Source of the DNA: JANWHQ01 sp963775275
GTDB lineage: Bacteria > Pseudomonadota > Alphaproteobacteria > Caulobacterales > Caulobacteraceae
Direction: 5' to 3'
DNA: 64,000 nucleotides
NCBI GenBank assembly: GCA_963775275.1
Contig: CAVZII010000006.1
Coordinates: 1 to 64,000, forward strand
In this document: piece after piece, positions 8,594 through 17,650 of the stretch
Position numbering within the stretch: position 1 is the first letter of the stretch
How the letters are laid out: each line of letters begins with the position of its first letter
Translations under genes and position numbers: made by a program
Notes under the pieces: model-generated
Seen by the model: only the letters and a program-made list of their open reading frames with translations
Told to the model about the DNA's origin: nothing
The model's database searches: none

Positions 8594-9358
8594 ATGCCGA
8601 CAAGGTTCTTCCGTATTCCCGCCCTGCTCCTCGCGCTCGCAGCGAGCGGCTGCGCCACCACCTACACCGGCGTCGACGTCGGGCGGCTGACCGGACATGA
8701 CGCGCGCCGCGACGCGGACCGATCGGCGTTCCCCAACATCGGCTACGCGACCTGGACCGACGCGGAGCCGCCCTACCGAATCTATCCGGGCGACGAGCTC
8801 GAGATCACCGTCCCCTCGGCGCCGGAGCTGAACAAGACCGTGACCGTCCAGCCCGACGGGCGGGTCAACCTGCCCCTGATCAAGGCCGTGATGCTGGCCG
8901 ACCGCACCACCGACCAGGCCGAGGCCGCGCTCAGCCAGGCCTACGCCACACAGCTGCTCAACCCACAGGTCGAGGTGGCGGTCAGGACCGCCCAGCCGCT
9001 GAGGGTGTTCGTCGGCGGCGACGTGGACCGGCCCGGCGTCTACGAGATGGCCGGCGACATCAACGCCTTGCAGGCGGTGATCCAGGCCGGCGGCTTCCAC
9101 TCGTCGGCGGCGCAGGGCGATGTGGCGATCATCCGCCGCGGCCCGGACGGGCGGCCGATGATGCGCAGGGTCAACCTCACCCGCGGGCTGAAGGATCCGG
9201 AGCACATCGACCTCGTGCCGCTTCGCCGGTTCGACATCGTCTATGTGCCGCGCACGGGCCTGGCCTCGGCCGGCGACTTCATGCAGCAGCTCGGCAAGCT
9301 GGTCCCGGGCAACCTCGGCTTCGACTACGCCATCACCAACCAGGCCAAGATCTTCTAG
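8594..9358 (+). CDS. hfsD: HfsD-like polysaccharide export lipoprotein (Wza family)
   Basis: An outer-membrane export protein that would form the holdfast secretion channel. From ATG 8594 it has 254 residues with a signal peptide and a lipobox-like ALAASGCATT. A Poly_export domain (YRIYPGDELEITV) and a SLBB-type domain (LRVFVGGDVDRPGVYEMAG) follow. An in-frame ATG at 8567 would add nine residues before a poor signal peptide start. It is divergent from hfsA, whereas I recall hfsD heading the same operon as hfsA and hfsB in Caulobacter crescentus. Its stop codon overlaps the convergent stop of the next gene. Confidence 0.88.
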   Translation: MPTRFFRIPALLLALAASGCATTYTGVDVGRLTGHDARRDADRSAFPNIGYATWTDAEPPYRIYPGDELEITVPSAPELNKTVTVQPDGRVNLPLIKAVMLADRTTDQAEAALSQAYATQLLNPQVEVAVRTAQPLRVFVGGDVDRPGVYEMAGDINALQAVIQAGGFHSSAAQGDVAIIRRGPDGRPMMRRVNLTRGLKDPEHIDLVPLRRFDIVYVPRTGLASAGDFMQQLGKLVPGNLGFDYAITNQAKIF

Positions 9359-10014
9359 GGCGCCCAGCCCGCCAGGGTGTCGGGAACGGGGATGTCCGCC
9401 GCCATCCGCTCGCAGGCCTCCAGCGGCCCCGGTCTCAGGGCCAGGGGCATGACCCCCGCCCAGACCGCACGCGCCAGGTCGTCCTCGGCGTCCAGCGGCG
9501 GCCCTTCGCGGACCTTGGCGGACACCTCCTCGAGCTCGATGTAGAGCACCGAGACGGCGGCGAGCTCGGCCGGCGAAGGCTGGCGGATCCGGTCCCATCG
9601 GCCGGGATAGAGGCGCTCGATCATCGCCTTCAGGGCGGCGACCTTGCCGCCCTCGCCCTGGACCTCGCGCGCCGCGCCGAAGGCCATGACGGAGCGGTAG
9701 TTGGCGGAATGCCGGAAGGCCGAGCGCCCCAGCACCAGGCCGTCCAGGTGCGAGACGGCGAGGCAGACCTCCGAGCCCGCGATCCCCGCCGCGGTGCGCC
9801 CGCCGGCCGAGCCGTGCCAGAACACCCGCTCGCCCGCGCGCCAGTAGACGGTGGGAACCACGACGGGCGCGCCGTCTACGACGTAGCCGATGTGGCCGAT
9901 GATCCCCGCGTCGAGGATCGCATGCACGACCACGCGGTCGTAGACGCCCCGCCGGGGGCGTCGCGCGAGCCTGGTGCGTCCGGTGGGCGCGTAGGTCGAG
10001 GCGGGATCGGTCAC
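9355..10014 (-). CDS. Pyridoxamine 5'-phosphate oxidase-family flavin-binding protein
   Basis: A 219-residue protein with the split-barrel FMN-binding fold of the PNPOx-like family (Pyridox_ox_2 type): HAILDAGIIGHIGYVVDGAP, VVPTVYWRAGERVFWHGS and EVCLAVSHLDGLVLGRSAFRHS are typical. Members bind flavin and often act as nitro- or quinone-type reductases or as uncharacterised flavoproteins; the substrate is unknown. The start overlaps the stop of the upstream GNAT gene by 4 nt, so the two are co-transcribed, divergent from a MocR/PdxR-type regulator. That context suggests vitamin B6-linked control. Confidence 0.8.
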   Translation of the reverse strand: MTDPASTYAPTGRTRLARRPRRGVYDRVVVHAILDAGIIGHIGYVVDGAPVVVPTVYWRAGERVFWHGSAGGRTAAGIAGSEVCLAVSHLDGLVLGRSAFRHSANYRSVMAFGAAREVQGEGGKVAALKAMIERLYPGRWDRIRQPSPAELAAVSVLYIELEEVSAKVREGPPLDAEDDLARAVWAGVMPLALRPGPLEACERMAADIPVPDTLAGWAP

Positions 10015-10751
10015 GGCGCCGGCTCCGATGCTGGCTCAGGCTCCGGCGCACCCTGGCGGAAGGCGGCGAGCGGCCTGCGCTGACGGCCGGCGGCGTCGAA
10101 GTTGGAAGGATCGAGCCAGGCTTCGAGGACGTCGCGCACGGCCGGCCACTCGCTGTCGAGGATGGAGAACCAGTCGGTGTCGCGGTTGCGCCCCTTGACC
10201 ACCTGGAGCTGACGGAACGTTCCCTCGTAGCGGAACCCGAGCCGCAGCGCCGCACGGCGAGAGCGCGCGTTCATGCGGTCGCACTTCCACTCGTAGCGGC
10301 GGTAGCCGAGCTCATCGAAGACGCGGCGCATCATCAGATACATCGCCTCGGTCGCCGCCGCCGTGCGCTGGAGCCTGGGCGAGAACAGCACCGCTCCCAC
10401 CTCGATCGAGCCGGCGTCGAGGTCGCCGCGCAGGTATGAGGCCGAGCCCACAGCAGCGCCGGAGACGGCCTCGACGATGACGAAGCGCTGCAGTCCGTTC
10501 GGAAGGGTCAGCATCTGCCGCAGCGCCCCGGGGTCTGCGAAGGGCTCGAAGGGCAGATAGGTCCACATCCGCCCGTCGTCCTCGGCGAAGGCCTGGAACA
10601 GGGGCGCGACGTGCCGCTCCACGTCCAGCGGCTCGAGCCGGCAGAGCCGTCCGTCCATGGGCGTGTCCGGCGGACACAGGCGCGGCGACCAGCCGGGCAC
10701 GGGCGCCCCGACGGGCTGGCCGAAGGCGTTCTGGAGGGGGGTGGCGGTCAT
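10011..10751 (-). CDS. GNAT-family N-acetyltransferase (RimJ/RimL type)
   Basis: A 246-residue acetyl-CoA-dependent acetyltransferase of the Acetyltransf_3 subgroup. The conserved core runs from LEPLDVERHVAPLF through SIEVGAVLFSPRLQRTAAATEA (acetyl-CoA-binding region) to MNARSRRAALRLGFRYEG, the usual C-terminal signature of RimJ/RimL relatives. The last 40 residues are a proline/glutamate-rich extension. The acceptor substrate cannot be inferred. It is the first gene of a two-gene unit with the PNPOx-like gene and is transcribed away from the MocR gene. Confidence 0.82.
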   Translation of the reverse strand: MTATPLQNAFGQPVGAPVPGWSPRLCPPDTPMDGRLCRLEPLDVERHVAPLFQAFAEDDGRMWTYLPFEPFADPGALRQMLTLPNGLQRFVIVEAVSGAAVGSASYLRGDLDAGSIEVGAVLFSPRLQRTAAATEAMYLMMRRVFDELGYRRYEWKCDRMNARSRRAALRLGFRYEGTFRQLQVVKGRNRDTDWFSILDSEWPAVRDVLEAWLDPSNFDAAGRQRRPLAAFRQGAPEPEPASEPAP

Positions 10752-10775
10752 GGCCGCGCTTGCTAGCGCTCAGGC

Positions 10776-10798
10776 GGCCATTCCGATATGTCCAATTC
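10776..10798 (+). promoter_or_regulatory. Putative MocR/PdxR operator, copy 1
   Basis: This 23-bp element matches 19 of 23 bases with 26963-26985, upstream of the other MocR-type gene in the window; the best part is CCGAYATGTCCARTTC. Here a direct repeat of CCAATTC follows (10792-10798 and 10815-10821, 23 bp apart), a spacing expected for dimeric MocR proteins that bind direct repeats. It lies between the divergent GNAT and MocR genes. Confidence 0.5.
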
Positions 10799-10832
10799 CG
10801 ACGTTTCGATCAGACCAATTCGAGGGCCGCGC

Positions 10833-12338
10833 ATGGACGGCGGATGGGCGGACCTGGGACTGTGGCGGGTTGACCGGCCGGGCGGCGCGCCGCTGTTCCG
10901 CCAGCTCTACCTGCAGGTCCGAGGCGCGATCCTGGACCGGACGCTCGGGTCCGGCGCGCGGCTGCCCGCCTCACGCGAGCTCGCGGCCCGGCTGGGCGTC
11001 TCGCGCACCACGGTGGTCCAGGCCTACGCGCTTCTCCAGGCCGAGGGCTGGCTGACGTCCAGGACCGGTTCGGGCGCCTACGTCAGCGCCGACCTGCCCC
11101 AGCCCTTCGCCGTACGGCGCGCCCCCTCCCCCGACAGGGCGGAGGCGGACGGCGTCTACGCCCCCAACCGGGAGGACCTGTTCGGCCCGTTCGTGCGATC
11201 CGACCAGCCCGAGCCGGCGCGGCCCTTCGCCATGGGCCATTGCCTTATGGATGCGCGCAGCTCGGCGGCCTGGCGGCGCGCCGCGTACAAGTCCGCCCGG
11301 ACCTTCTCGCCGGAGCATTTGGCCTATGGCGACCCCCGCGGCCTCATCGAGCTTCGGCGGGCGATCAGCGACTACCTGCGCGCGGCCAGGGCCGTCCGGT
11401 GCGATCCGGACCAGGTGGTCGTCACCTCCGGCGCCCAGCACGCCATCGACATCGCCACGCGCGCGCTGCTCGGGGCCGGCGACGAGGTCTGGGTCGAGGA
11501 TCCGGCCTATCCCCTGACCTGTCGCGGCCTCGTCCAGGCCGGGATGCGGACGATCCCCGTGCCGGTCGACGCCGAAGGGATGGACGTCGCGGCAGGCGTC
11601 CGCCTGGCGCCCCTGGCGCGTGCGGCCGTGGTCACGCCCTCGCACCAGTATCCCACCGGCGCGGTGCTCTCGCTGGCGCGGCGCCTGGAGCTTCTGGCCT
11701 GGGCGCGGACGGCCGGGGCCTGGATCATCGAGGACGACTACGACAGCGAGCTCAGGCACCGGGGACGGCCGCTGGCGTCGCTCCAGGGCTTGGACGAGGC
11801 CGGGCGGGTGATCTACGTGGGAACCTTGAACAAGGCGCTCTTCCCGGGCCTTCGGATCGGCTACGCCGTGGTCCCGCGGCCGGTTCTGGATGTCTTCGTC
11901 AATGCGCGCCGGCTGACCGACCGCCAGCCCGCCAGCATGGGCCAGACGGTCCTGGCGGCCTTCATGCACGACGGGCAGCTGTTGGCGCACTTCCGGCGCC
12001 TCAGGCAGGCCTACCGGCAGGTCCAGGAGCCGATGGTCCGAATTCTGCTGGAGAGGCTCGGCGAGGACCGGGTCACGATCGACCTGCCCGATCAGGGCAA
12101 CCATCTGGTCGCCTGGCTGCCCGAGGGCGCCTCGGACGTGGCGATCGAGCAGGCGGCGCTCGAGCGCGGAATCGTCTGCCGGGCGATCAGCCGGCTCTAT
12201 CTGGCGGCGCCGGCGCGCCCCGGCCTGATGCTGGGATTCACGGGCTTCACCGCCGAGGCCGCCGCCCGCGCGGCGGCGATCCTCGCGGAGGCGATCGCCG
12301 CCGGGCTGGACGGCCAGGCTCGCCTGCCGGCCGGTTAG
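10833..12338 (+). CDS. MocR/PdxR-family transcriptional regulator with aminotransferase domain
   Basis: A 501-residue fusion of an N-terminal GntR-type winged helix (LPASRELAARLGVSRTTVVQAY) and a class I aminotransferase-like domain that binds PLP; the Schiff-base lysine is in GTLNKALFPGLRIGY. Such proteins sense PLP or an amine and regulate adjacent genes, here probably the divergent GNAT/PNPOx-like pair. I chose ATG 10833 because the in-frame ATG at 10788 lies inside the putative operator. The stop is one base from the convergent Sel1-like gene. Confidence 0.85.
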   Translation: MDGGWADLGLWRVDRPGGAPLFRQLYLQVRGAILDRTLGSGARLPASRELAARLGVSRTTVVQAYALLQAEGWLTSRTGSGAYVSADLPQPFAVRRAPSPDRAEADGVYAPNREDLFGPFVRSDQPEPARPFAMGHCLMDARSSAAWRRAAYKSARTFSPEHLAYGDPRGLIELRRAISDYLRAARAVRCDPDQVVVTSGAQHAIDIATRALLGAGDEVWVEDPAYPLTCRGLVQAGMRTIPVPVDAEGMDVAAGVRLAPLARAAVVTPSHQYPTGAVLSLARRLELLAWARTAGAWIIEDDYDSELRHRGRPLASLQGLDEAGRVIYVGTLNKALFPGLRIGYAVVPRPVLDVFVNARRLTDRQPASMGQTVLAAFMHDGQLLAHFRRLRQAYRQVQEPMVRILLERLGEDRVTIDLPDQGNHLVAWLPEGASDVAIEQAALERGIVCRAISRLYLAAPARPGLMLGFTGFTAEAAARAAAILAEAIAAGLDGQARLPAG

Positions 12339-12339
12339 G

Positions 12340-12621
12340 TCAGGCGCTGGCCAGCCATTCGCGCGCGGCGCGCTGGGCCTCGGCCACCTCGTCGTGGCCC
12401 ATCTCCTGGCTCAGCTCCTTGCGGTAGACCTTCGCCTCGAGCGAGCCGCGCATGGCGGCCAGGTTGAACAGCATGTGCGCCGAGACATAGTCGAGCGGCG
12501 CGCCGCCCTGTCCCGTCGAATAGAGCAGGCCAAGGCGGAACAGCTCGTCTCCGCTCGAGGCCGGCGTCGGCAGAGGAAGGCCCTGCGGACGCTCTGCGTC
12601 CAAACACGCCAACATCTCCAT
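12340..12621 (-). CDS. Small Sel1-repeat-like protein
   Basis: A 93-residue protein with one helical repeat resembling Sel1/TPR repeats: DELFRLGLLYSTGQG, then DYVSAHMLFNLAAMRGSLEA. The C-terminus (EVAEAQRAAREWLA) is a typical closing helix of Sel1-like proteins. There is no signal peptide. The function is unknown; it is probably a small scaffold or adaptor. About 230 bp without a gene follow (12622-12853), holding an AT-richer stretch near 12690-12765 that may carry its promoter. Confidence 0.7.
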   Translation of the reverse strand: MEMLACLDAERPQGLPLPTPASSGDELFRLGLLYSTGQGGAPLDYVSAHMLFNLAAMRGSLEAKVYRKELSQEMGHDEVAEAQRAAREWLASA

Positions 12622-12853
12622 ACCCCCGTTTCCTTGGCCCGCGGCTTCTGTCGCGGGCCTTGCAAGGGTAAGGAAAGGTCCCGGTGGCTAAAAATATAGT
12701 TAAGCGCGAAATCACCCCGAACTTTATTCGAATTGGCGTTCAGACACTCTTAGACACTGTAAACGACGGCTCAACGGCCGCCGTCATCTTGGGGCCTGAA
12801 CGGGCTTCGGGGAGGCTTTTGGGCCTCTCGCCGGCAAGGTTTCGTTCAGGCGC

Positions 12854-13582
12854 TCAGCGCCGGGCCCGCTGGCCGAACAGCACGTTGCGCGCCGCCTCGC
12901 CCGCCCGTCCGGTCTGGGCGGCGGCATGCACGAGGTCGCGGCCCGCCTGGTCGGCCCGCTTGACCGCCTCGCGCTCGCCGATGCGGGCGACCCAGGCCAG
13001 GAGGTTGTCGAAGCCTTCGTGGATGCCGGGGTTCAGGAAGGCCATGCCGCGCACCCACGGATAGGAGGCCATGTCGGCGATGGAATAGTCGCCGGCCACG
13101 TACTCCCGCCCTTCCAGGCGCTTGTCGAGCACGCCGGCCAGCCGCTGGTACTCGGTGACGTAACGGTGCGTGCCGTAGGCCGAGTAGCGCTGGTCGGGCA
13201 GCATCTGGCGCGAATAGCTGCGGAAGTGGTTGGCCTGGCCGGCCATGGGGCCCAGGCCCGCCATCTGCCAGTAGAGCCATTCCTCCACCTGCACGCGGGC
13301 GCGCTCGTCGGCGGGATAGAACTTGCCGGTCTTGCGGCCGAGGTACTGCAGGATGGCGCCGGACTCGAAGACCGAGATCGCCTCGCCGCCAGGGCCGTCC
13401 GGATCGACGATGGCGGGCATGCGGTTGTTGGGGCTGATGGCCAGGAACTCCGGCTTGAACTGGTCGCCCTGGCCGATGTTCACGGGGATCAGCTTGTAGG
13501 CCAGGCCCATCTCCTCCACGGCGATGGTGATCTTGGCGCCGTTGGGAGTCGGCCAGAAATAGACGTCGATGGGCTTGGACAT
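12854..13582 (-). CDS. Glutathione S-transferase family protein (YfcG/Nu-class-like)
   Basis: A 242-residue protein with an N-terminal thioredoxin-like domain (IDVYFWPTPNGAKITIAVEE) and the substrate-loop signature PEFLAISPNNRMPAIVD and FESGAILQYLG. The C-terminal helical domain contains the N-capping motif in YSIADMASYPWVRG. The pattern is that of the YfcG/YghU group, which act as glutathione-dependent disulfide oxidoreductases. It is related to the GST at 22608-23317. It lies downstream of der with 62 bp between them and is probably separately regulated. Confidence 0.85.
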   Translation of the reverse strand: MSKPIDVYFWPTPNGAKITIAVEEMGLAYKLIPVNIGQGDQFKPEFLAISPNNRMPAIVDPDGPGGEAISVFESGAILQYLGRKTGKFYPADERARVQVEEWLYWQMAGLGPMAGQANHFRSYSRQMLPDQRYSAYGTHRYVTEYQRLAGVLDKRLEGREYVAGDYSIADMASYPWVRGMAFLNPGIHEGFDNLLAWVARIGEREAVKRADQAGRDLVHAAAQTGRAGEAARNVLFGQRARR

Positions 13583-13644
13583 GGAAGGCTCCTAAGATCG
13601 GCCGCAAAATGGCCGAAGAGGCCGGCCGACCGCAAGCGACGAGA

Positions 13645-15051
13645 TCAGCTTCGGCGCCTGGGCGGCGAGGTTCGCAGGCGCCGCGCCGGCGGGCCCGAGC
13701 CGGAAGCGCCGGCAAAGGGGTTCTTGCCGCCCTTCTTGACCGTGAGGCGGATCGGCACGCCGGGCAGGTCGAAGCTGAGGCGGATGCCGTTGACCAGATA
13801 GCGCCGGTAGCTGTCGGGCAGCTGGTCGGCGCGCGAGGCGAACAGGACGAACGTCGGCGGCCGGGCCTTGGTCTGGGTGATGTACTTGGGATTGATCCGC
13901 TTGCCGTTCACCGCCGGCGGCGGATGCCGCTGCACCGCGAGCTTGAGCCACTCGTTGAGGTCGGGCGTCTTGACCTTGACCGACCAGTCGGCCTGGACCT
14001 TGAGCACCGCCGGCATCAGCCGCTCGAGCCCGCGGCCCGTCTCGGCCGACAGCGCCACCAGCGGCGCGCCCCTGAGCTGGGGCAGGGCGCGGTCGGCCTC
14101 CTCCTGCAGAGCCTTGAGCCGCGCCTGGGGTTCCTCGATCAGGTCCCATTTGGCCAGGACGAAGACCACCGCCCTCCCCTCGCGCTCGGCAAGATCGGCG
14201 ATCTGCAGGTCCTGGATCTCGAAGGCCTGGCGCGCGTCCATGACCAGCAGGACCACCTCGGCGAAGGTGATGGCGCGAAGGGTGTCACGGGTCGACAGCC
14301 GCTCGAGCTTGGCCTGGATCTTGGCCTTGCGGCGAAGCCCCGCCGTGTCGACCAGGCGGATTCGCCGCCCCCCGAAGGTCCACTCCACCGGGATGGCGTC
14401 GCGGGTGATCCCGGCCTCCGGCCCGGTGAGCAGGCGGTCCTCGCCGACCAGGCGGTTGACCAGGGTGGACTTGCCGGCGTTGGGCCGGCCGACCACCGCG
14501 ATGCGCACCGGCGGACCGGCGGGATCGACGTCCTCATCCTCGTCGCCGGCGCCCGCCCCGGGCGCGGCCGCCACGATGGCGTCGTAGAGGTCCGACATCC
14601 CCTCGCCGTGCTCGGCCGAGACGGAGACGGGCTCGCCCAGGCCCAGCGAGAAGGCCTCCAGCGCGCCGGCCTCGCCCGCCCGGCCCTCGGCCTTGTTGGC
14701 GACCAGCACCACCGGCTTGTCCTGGCGGCGCAGGAAGGCCGCGAACACCTCGTCCAGGGGCGTGACGCCTTCGCGCGCGTCGACCACGAACAACACGAGC
14801 TCGGCCTCGGCGACCGCCTGCTCGGTCTGGGACTGCATGCGCGCCTGCAGGCTCTGGTCCTGGGTGTCCTCGAAGCCGGCGGTGTCGATCAGCTGCAGGT
14901 CGAGATCGCCCAGGCGCCCGGCGCCGAAGCGGCGGTCGCGGGTGACGCCCGGCTCGTCGTGGACCAGGGCCAGGGCGCGGCCGGCCAGGCGGTTGAACAG
15001 CGTGGACTTGCCGACGTTGGGCCGACCGACGATGGCGATCGAGAGCGGCAT
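13645..15051 (-). CDS. der: Ribosome-assembly GTPase Der (EngA)
   Basis: An essential double GTPase that assists 50S ribosomal subunit maturation. The 468-residue protein has two G domains: GRPNVGKS at 9-16 with DTAGF at 56-60, and GRPNAGKS at 188-195 with DTAGLRRKAKI, followed by the KH-like C-terminal domain. The inter-domain linker is acidic (about residues 165-180). It is the last gene of the yfgM-bamB-der unit; the start ATG is 8 nt from the bamB stop. Confidence 0.95.
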   Translation of the reverse strand: MPLSIAIVGRPNVGKSTLFNRLAGRALALVHDEPGVTRDRRFGAGRLGDLDLQLIDTAGFEDTQDQSLQARMQSQTEQAVAEAELVLFVVDAREGVTPLDEVFAAFLRRQDKPVVLVANKAEGRAGEAGALEAFSLGLGEPVSVSAEHGEGMSDLYDAIVAAAPGAGAGDEDEDVDPAGPPVRIAVVGRPNAGKSTLVNRLVGEDRLLTGPEAGITRDAIPVEWTFGGRRIRLVDTAGLRRKAKIQAKLERLSTRDTLRAITFAEVVLLVMDARQAFEIQDLQIADLAEREGRAVVFVLAKWDLIEEPQARLKALQEEADRALPQLRGAPLVALSAETGRGLERLMPAVLKVQADWSVKVKTPDLNEWLKLAVQRHPPPAVNGKRINPKYITQTKARPPTFVLFASRADQLPDSYRRYLVNGIRLSFDLPGVPIRLTVKKGGKNPFAGASGSGPPARRLRTSPPRRRS

Positions 15052-15059
15052 AAGCCGCC

Positions 15060-16400
15060 CTACCTGATGGCGACGAGCGTCGCCTTGTCGGTCACCACAT
15101 AGAGCGCATCGCCCATGCCGATCGGCGAGATCAGGGCCGGGCCGCCGATGCTGATGGTCGACTTGACCGCGCCGGTGGTCGGATCGAGCGCGATGGCCTT
15201 GCCGTTGTCGCCGACGACGATGACGCGGCCGGACGCCACCACCGGGCCGTAATAGAGCGCGCGCTTCTTGCGCTTGAGGCCCTTGTTCAGGTCGGTGATC
15301 CAGTAGACCTGGCCCGTCTCGCGGGCGGCGCAGATCACCTGCCCGGCCTGGGAGACGAGGAAGACCACGTCGCCCGCCGGCCAGGGCGTGGCGATGGAGT
15401 CGACCGGCAAGGTCCAGCGCGGCGTGCCGGTGCGCAGGTCGACGTCCATGAACACGCCCGAGTGGCTCCCTGCGTAGACGTCGCCGCCGTAGACCACGGG
15501 CCGGCCCGCGATGTCGCGGATCTCGGACAGGGCGTTGGTCCGGCTGGTGCGCGAGAGGGTGACGGTCCACTCCTCGTTGCCGTTGGCGGCCAGGATCGCG
15601 GCCAGCTCGCCCGAGGCGAACGGCGCGACGGCCGTGTCGCCGGCGATGGCGGGGCTGGACGCCTTGAGGATGCGGGCGGGCTCGGTGAGAGCCTGGTAGG
15701 TCCAGTCCTGGGCGCCGGTCTCGATGTCGTAGGAGGCGAGCTCGTCGTCGATGTTGATCGCCAGGACCCGGCCGGCCATCACGACCGGCGCGCCATGGAT
15801 CGGGGAATCGACCTTGGTCCGCCAGATGATCTTGCCGGTCCCGGCGTCGAGGGCCGCGACGAAGCGGTAGCCCGAGGTGACGTAGAGGCGTCCGTTGGAC
15901 AGGGCGAGGCCGCCGCCGAAGGCGTCCTTGTCGCGGTGCGTCCTGAGCGCCAGATCACGGCGCCAGTACTGCTGGCCGGTCTTGGCGTCGAGCGCGGAGA
16001 CGCGCGCCTCGGCGTCCATCACATAGATTCGCCCGTCGGCCCCGACCGGCGGGGCGGTCACGTCGACCTTGCGGCTGGACCCCTCGCCGAAATCCTTGCG
16101 CCAGGCGACCCGGAAGTCCGACGCCACGGCCATGTTGTCGACCCACTGGTTCGGCGTGCCCCCGGGCTGGGGCCAGCCGCTGACGGGCTCCGGATTGGGC
16201 AGGAAGAACGCCTGGCCCTTCAGGGCGTCGGACACCTCGAGCTTCTGGTTCAGGGCGATCAGCGGGATGCGCTGGCCCTCCGAGGCGCGAACCTTGTTGG
16301 CCGAGCTCTTGTGCAGCGGGTTCAGGCGCGAGACCGTGCTGCAGCCTGTCGCGCCGATCAGGGCGAGGAGCGCCAGGGCCAGGGCGGATCTGAGCTTCAT
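15060..16400 (-). CDS. bamB: Outer membrane protein assembly factor BamB
   Basis: A lipoprotein of the BAM complex that helps insert beta-barrel proteins in the outer membrane. The 446 residues begin with a signal peptide and lipobox IGATGC (Cys20), followed by an eight-bladed PQQ-type beta-propeller with repeats such as VSALDAKTGQQYWRRD, VAALDAGTGKIIWRTK and AIALDPTTGAVKSTI. The start overlaps the stop of the upstream TPR gene by 4 nt. The gene order with der is widely conserved. Confidence 0.93.
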   Translation of the reverse strand: MKLRSALALALLALIGATGCSTVSRLNPLHKSSANKVRASEGQRIPLIALNQKLEVSDALKGQAFFLPNPEPVSGWPQPGGTPNQWVDNMAVASDFRVAWRKDFGEGSSRKVDVTAPPVGADGRIYVMDAEARVSALDAKTGQQYWRRDLALRTHRDKDAFGGGLALSNGRLYVTSGYRFVAALDAGTGKIIWRTKVDSPIHGAPVVMAGRVLAINIDDELASYDIETGAQDWTYQALTEPARILKASSPAIAGDTAVAPFASGELAAILAANGNEEWTVTLSRTSRTNALSEIRDIAGRPVVYGGDVYAGSHSGVFMDVDLRTGTPRWTLPVDSIATPWPAGDVVFLVSQAGQVICAARETGQVYWITDLNKGLKRKKRALYYGPVVASGRVIVVGDNGKAIALDPTTGAVKSTISIGGPALISPIGMGDALYVVTDKATLVAIR

Positions 16401-17143
16401 TGGGCGGCTCCGGCCTCAGGCGGCGTCAGGGAGGACAGGGCGGGCGGGGGCGGCGGCGCCTTGAGCGCCGCGGCGACGGCGGCGGGGACCTGCTTGGCGG
16501 CGCCCGAATCGATGGAACTCACCGCGAGCTGGGCGCGCTGGCGCACGTCCTCGGGCGCGTCGGCCATGAGCTGGAGCACCTGGAAGTCGGTGCGGGCGTC
16601 CTGCAGCTTGCCTGCCTTGACCTTGGCCATGGCCAGCGCCTCGCGCGCGGCTACGTGGTAGGGACGCTTGGTGTCGGTCAATGGCTTCAGCCTCCCCTCG
16701 ACGGCGAAGTAGGGAGCGGTGTCCATGAGGGCCAAGGCGGATTTGAGGCGCGCCATGTCGCCGATGATCTGGTCGGGGGCCTCGGTCGCGGCCTTGTCGA
16801 ACAGGGCGACGGCCTCCTCGGTCTTGCCCTGCTCCATGCGGATGCCGCCCTGCTGCATCAAGGCCAGGGAGGCGTAGCCCTTGGACGAGCTTTTCGCGGT
16901 CTGGCCGAACTCTGTGTAGGCCTTGTCCAGGCCGCCCTTGTCGAAGTCCGCCAGGGCGGTCGCGTAGGACTGCGAGGCCTTGGCCGACTGTTTGGCGCGC
17001 AGGGTGTCCACGCCCCAGAAGCCGAGCGCGACCAGGAGCGCGGCCAGGGCCGCCCCGACGACCCATGGCCACCACGTGCGGATAAGCTGCTTCGCCCGGT
17101 CGGAGCGGAGCTGCTCCTCGACCTCCTCGAAAAATTCGGACAC
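16397..17143 (-). CDS. YfgM-like TPR membrane protein
   Basis: A 248-residue protein with a short cytoplasmic N-terminus (MSEFFEEVEEQLRSDRAKQL), one membrane segment near 27-47 and a periplasmic helical-repeat domain of the tetratricopeptide_2-like (YfgM) family. YfgM works with SecYEG-associated PpiD and periplasmic chaperones in enterobacteria. Placement directly before bamB and der is conserved and supports the call. The C-terminus is proline/alanine-rich. Confidence 0.83.
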   Translation of the reverse strand: MSEFFEEVEEQLRSDRAKQLIRTWWPWVVGAALAALLVALGFWGVDTLRAKQSAKASQSYATALADFDKGGLDKAYTEFGQTAKSSSKGYASLALMQQGGIRMEQGKTEEAVALFDKAATEAPDQIIGDMARLKSALALMDTAPYFAVEGRLKPLTDTKRPYHVAAREALAMAKVKAGKLQDARTDFQVLQLMADAPEDVRQRAQLAVSSIDSGAAKQVPAAVAAALKAPPPPPALSSLTPPEAGAAQ

Positions 17144-17182
17144 GCGCTGGGGCTCCGCCTCTGGGCGATGGGAGGCGCGAAC

Positions 17183-17650
17183 CTAGCGGCTGGCGCCTTC
17201 TGCCGCAACGGATGCGCTGTCGAGGCTGGCGAGCTCCTTCATGATCCGCCGCCAGCCCTGCTCCTCGCGGGTCCCGGCCGCCGCGAAAACAGCTCCCAGA
17301 CGCCGCATCTGGACCCCCGTGAGCTCCGTCTCGAGGCGCGCGCCCTGGCCGGTGAGCCTGAGCTTCTTGACCCTGCGATCCTGCTCGTCCGGGACGGCGG
17401 CCACGAGTCCCATCTCCATGAGCTGGCGCAAGGGCCCGTTCAGCGCCTGCTTGCTGACGGCCAGCACCTCCAGGAGACCCGACACCGAAAGGTCCCGCCG
17501 CCGCCCGATGAAGTAGAGGATCCGGTGGTGAACGCGCCCAAGGCCCCGACGCTCGAGGATCCGGTCCGGCCGCTCGGTGAAGGCGCGGTAGGCGAAATAG
17601 AGCAGCTCGATCGCCTCATGCAGCTCGGCGTCGCGGGTTAGGTCAACCAT
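17183..17650 (-). CDS. MarR-family transcriptional regulator
   Basis: A 155-residue winged-helix protein: HHRILYFIGRRRDLSVSGLLEV and AVSKQALNGPLRQLMEMGLV form the DNA-binding core, and DEQDRRVKKLRLTGQG is the MarR wing. It is divergent from an aminotransferase gene. Two 15-bp palindromes of the form GTCAA-N5-TTGAC flank the region, one centred on its own start codon, so it probably represses itself and its neighbour. The ligand is unknown. Confidence 0.88.
   Translation of the reverse strand: MVDLTRDAELHEAIELLYFAYRAFTERPDRILERRGLGRVHHRILYFIGRRRDLSVSGLLEVLAVSKQALNGPLRQLMEMGLVAAVPDEQDRRVKKLRLTGQGARLETELTGVQMRRLGAVFAAAGTREEQGWRRIMKELASLDSASVAAEGASR

Noticed and set aside
12765..12785. Hairpin GACGGC...GCCGTC as terminator
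   Set aside because: The stem is only 6 bp with a 9-nt loop and no U-tract in either direction; the position relative to the flanking genes is not informative.
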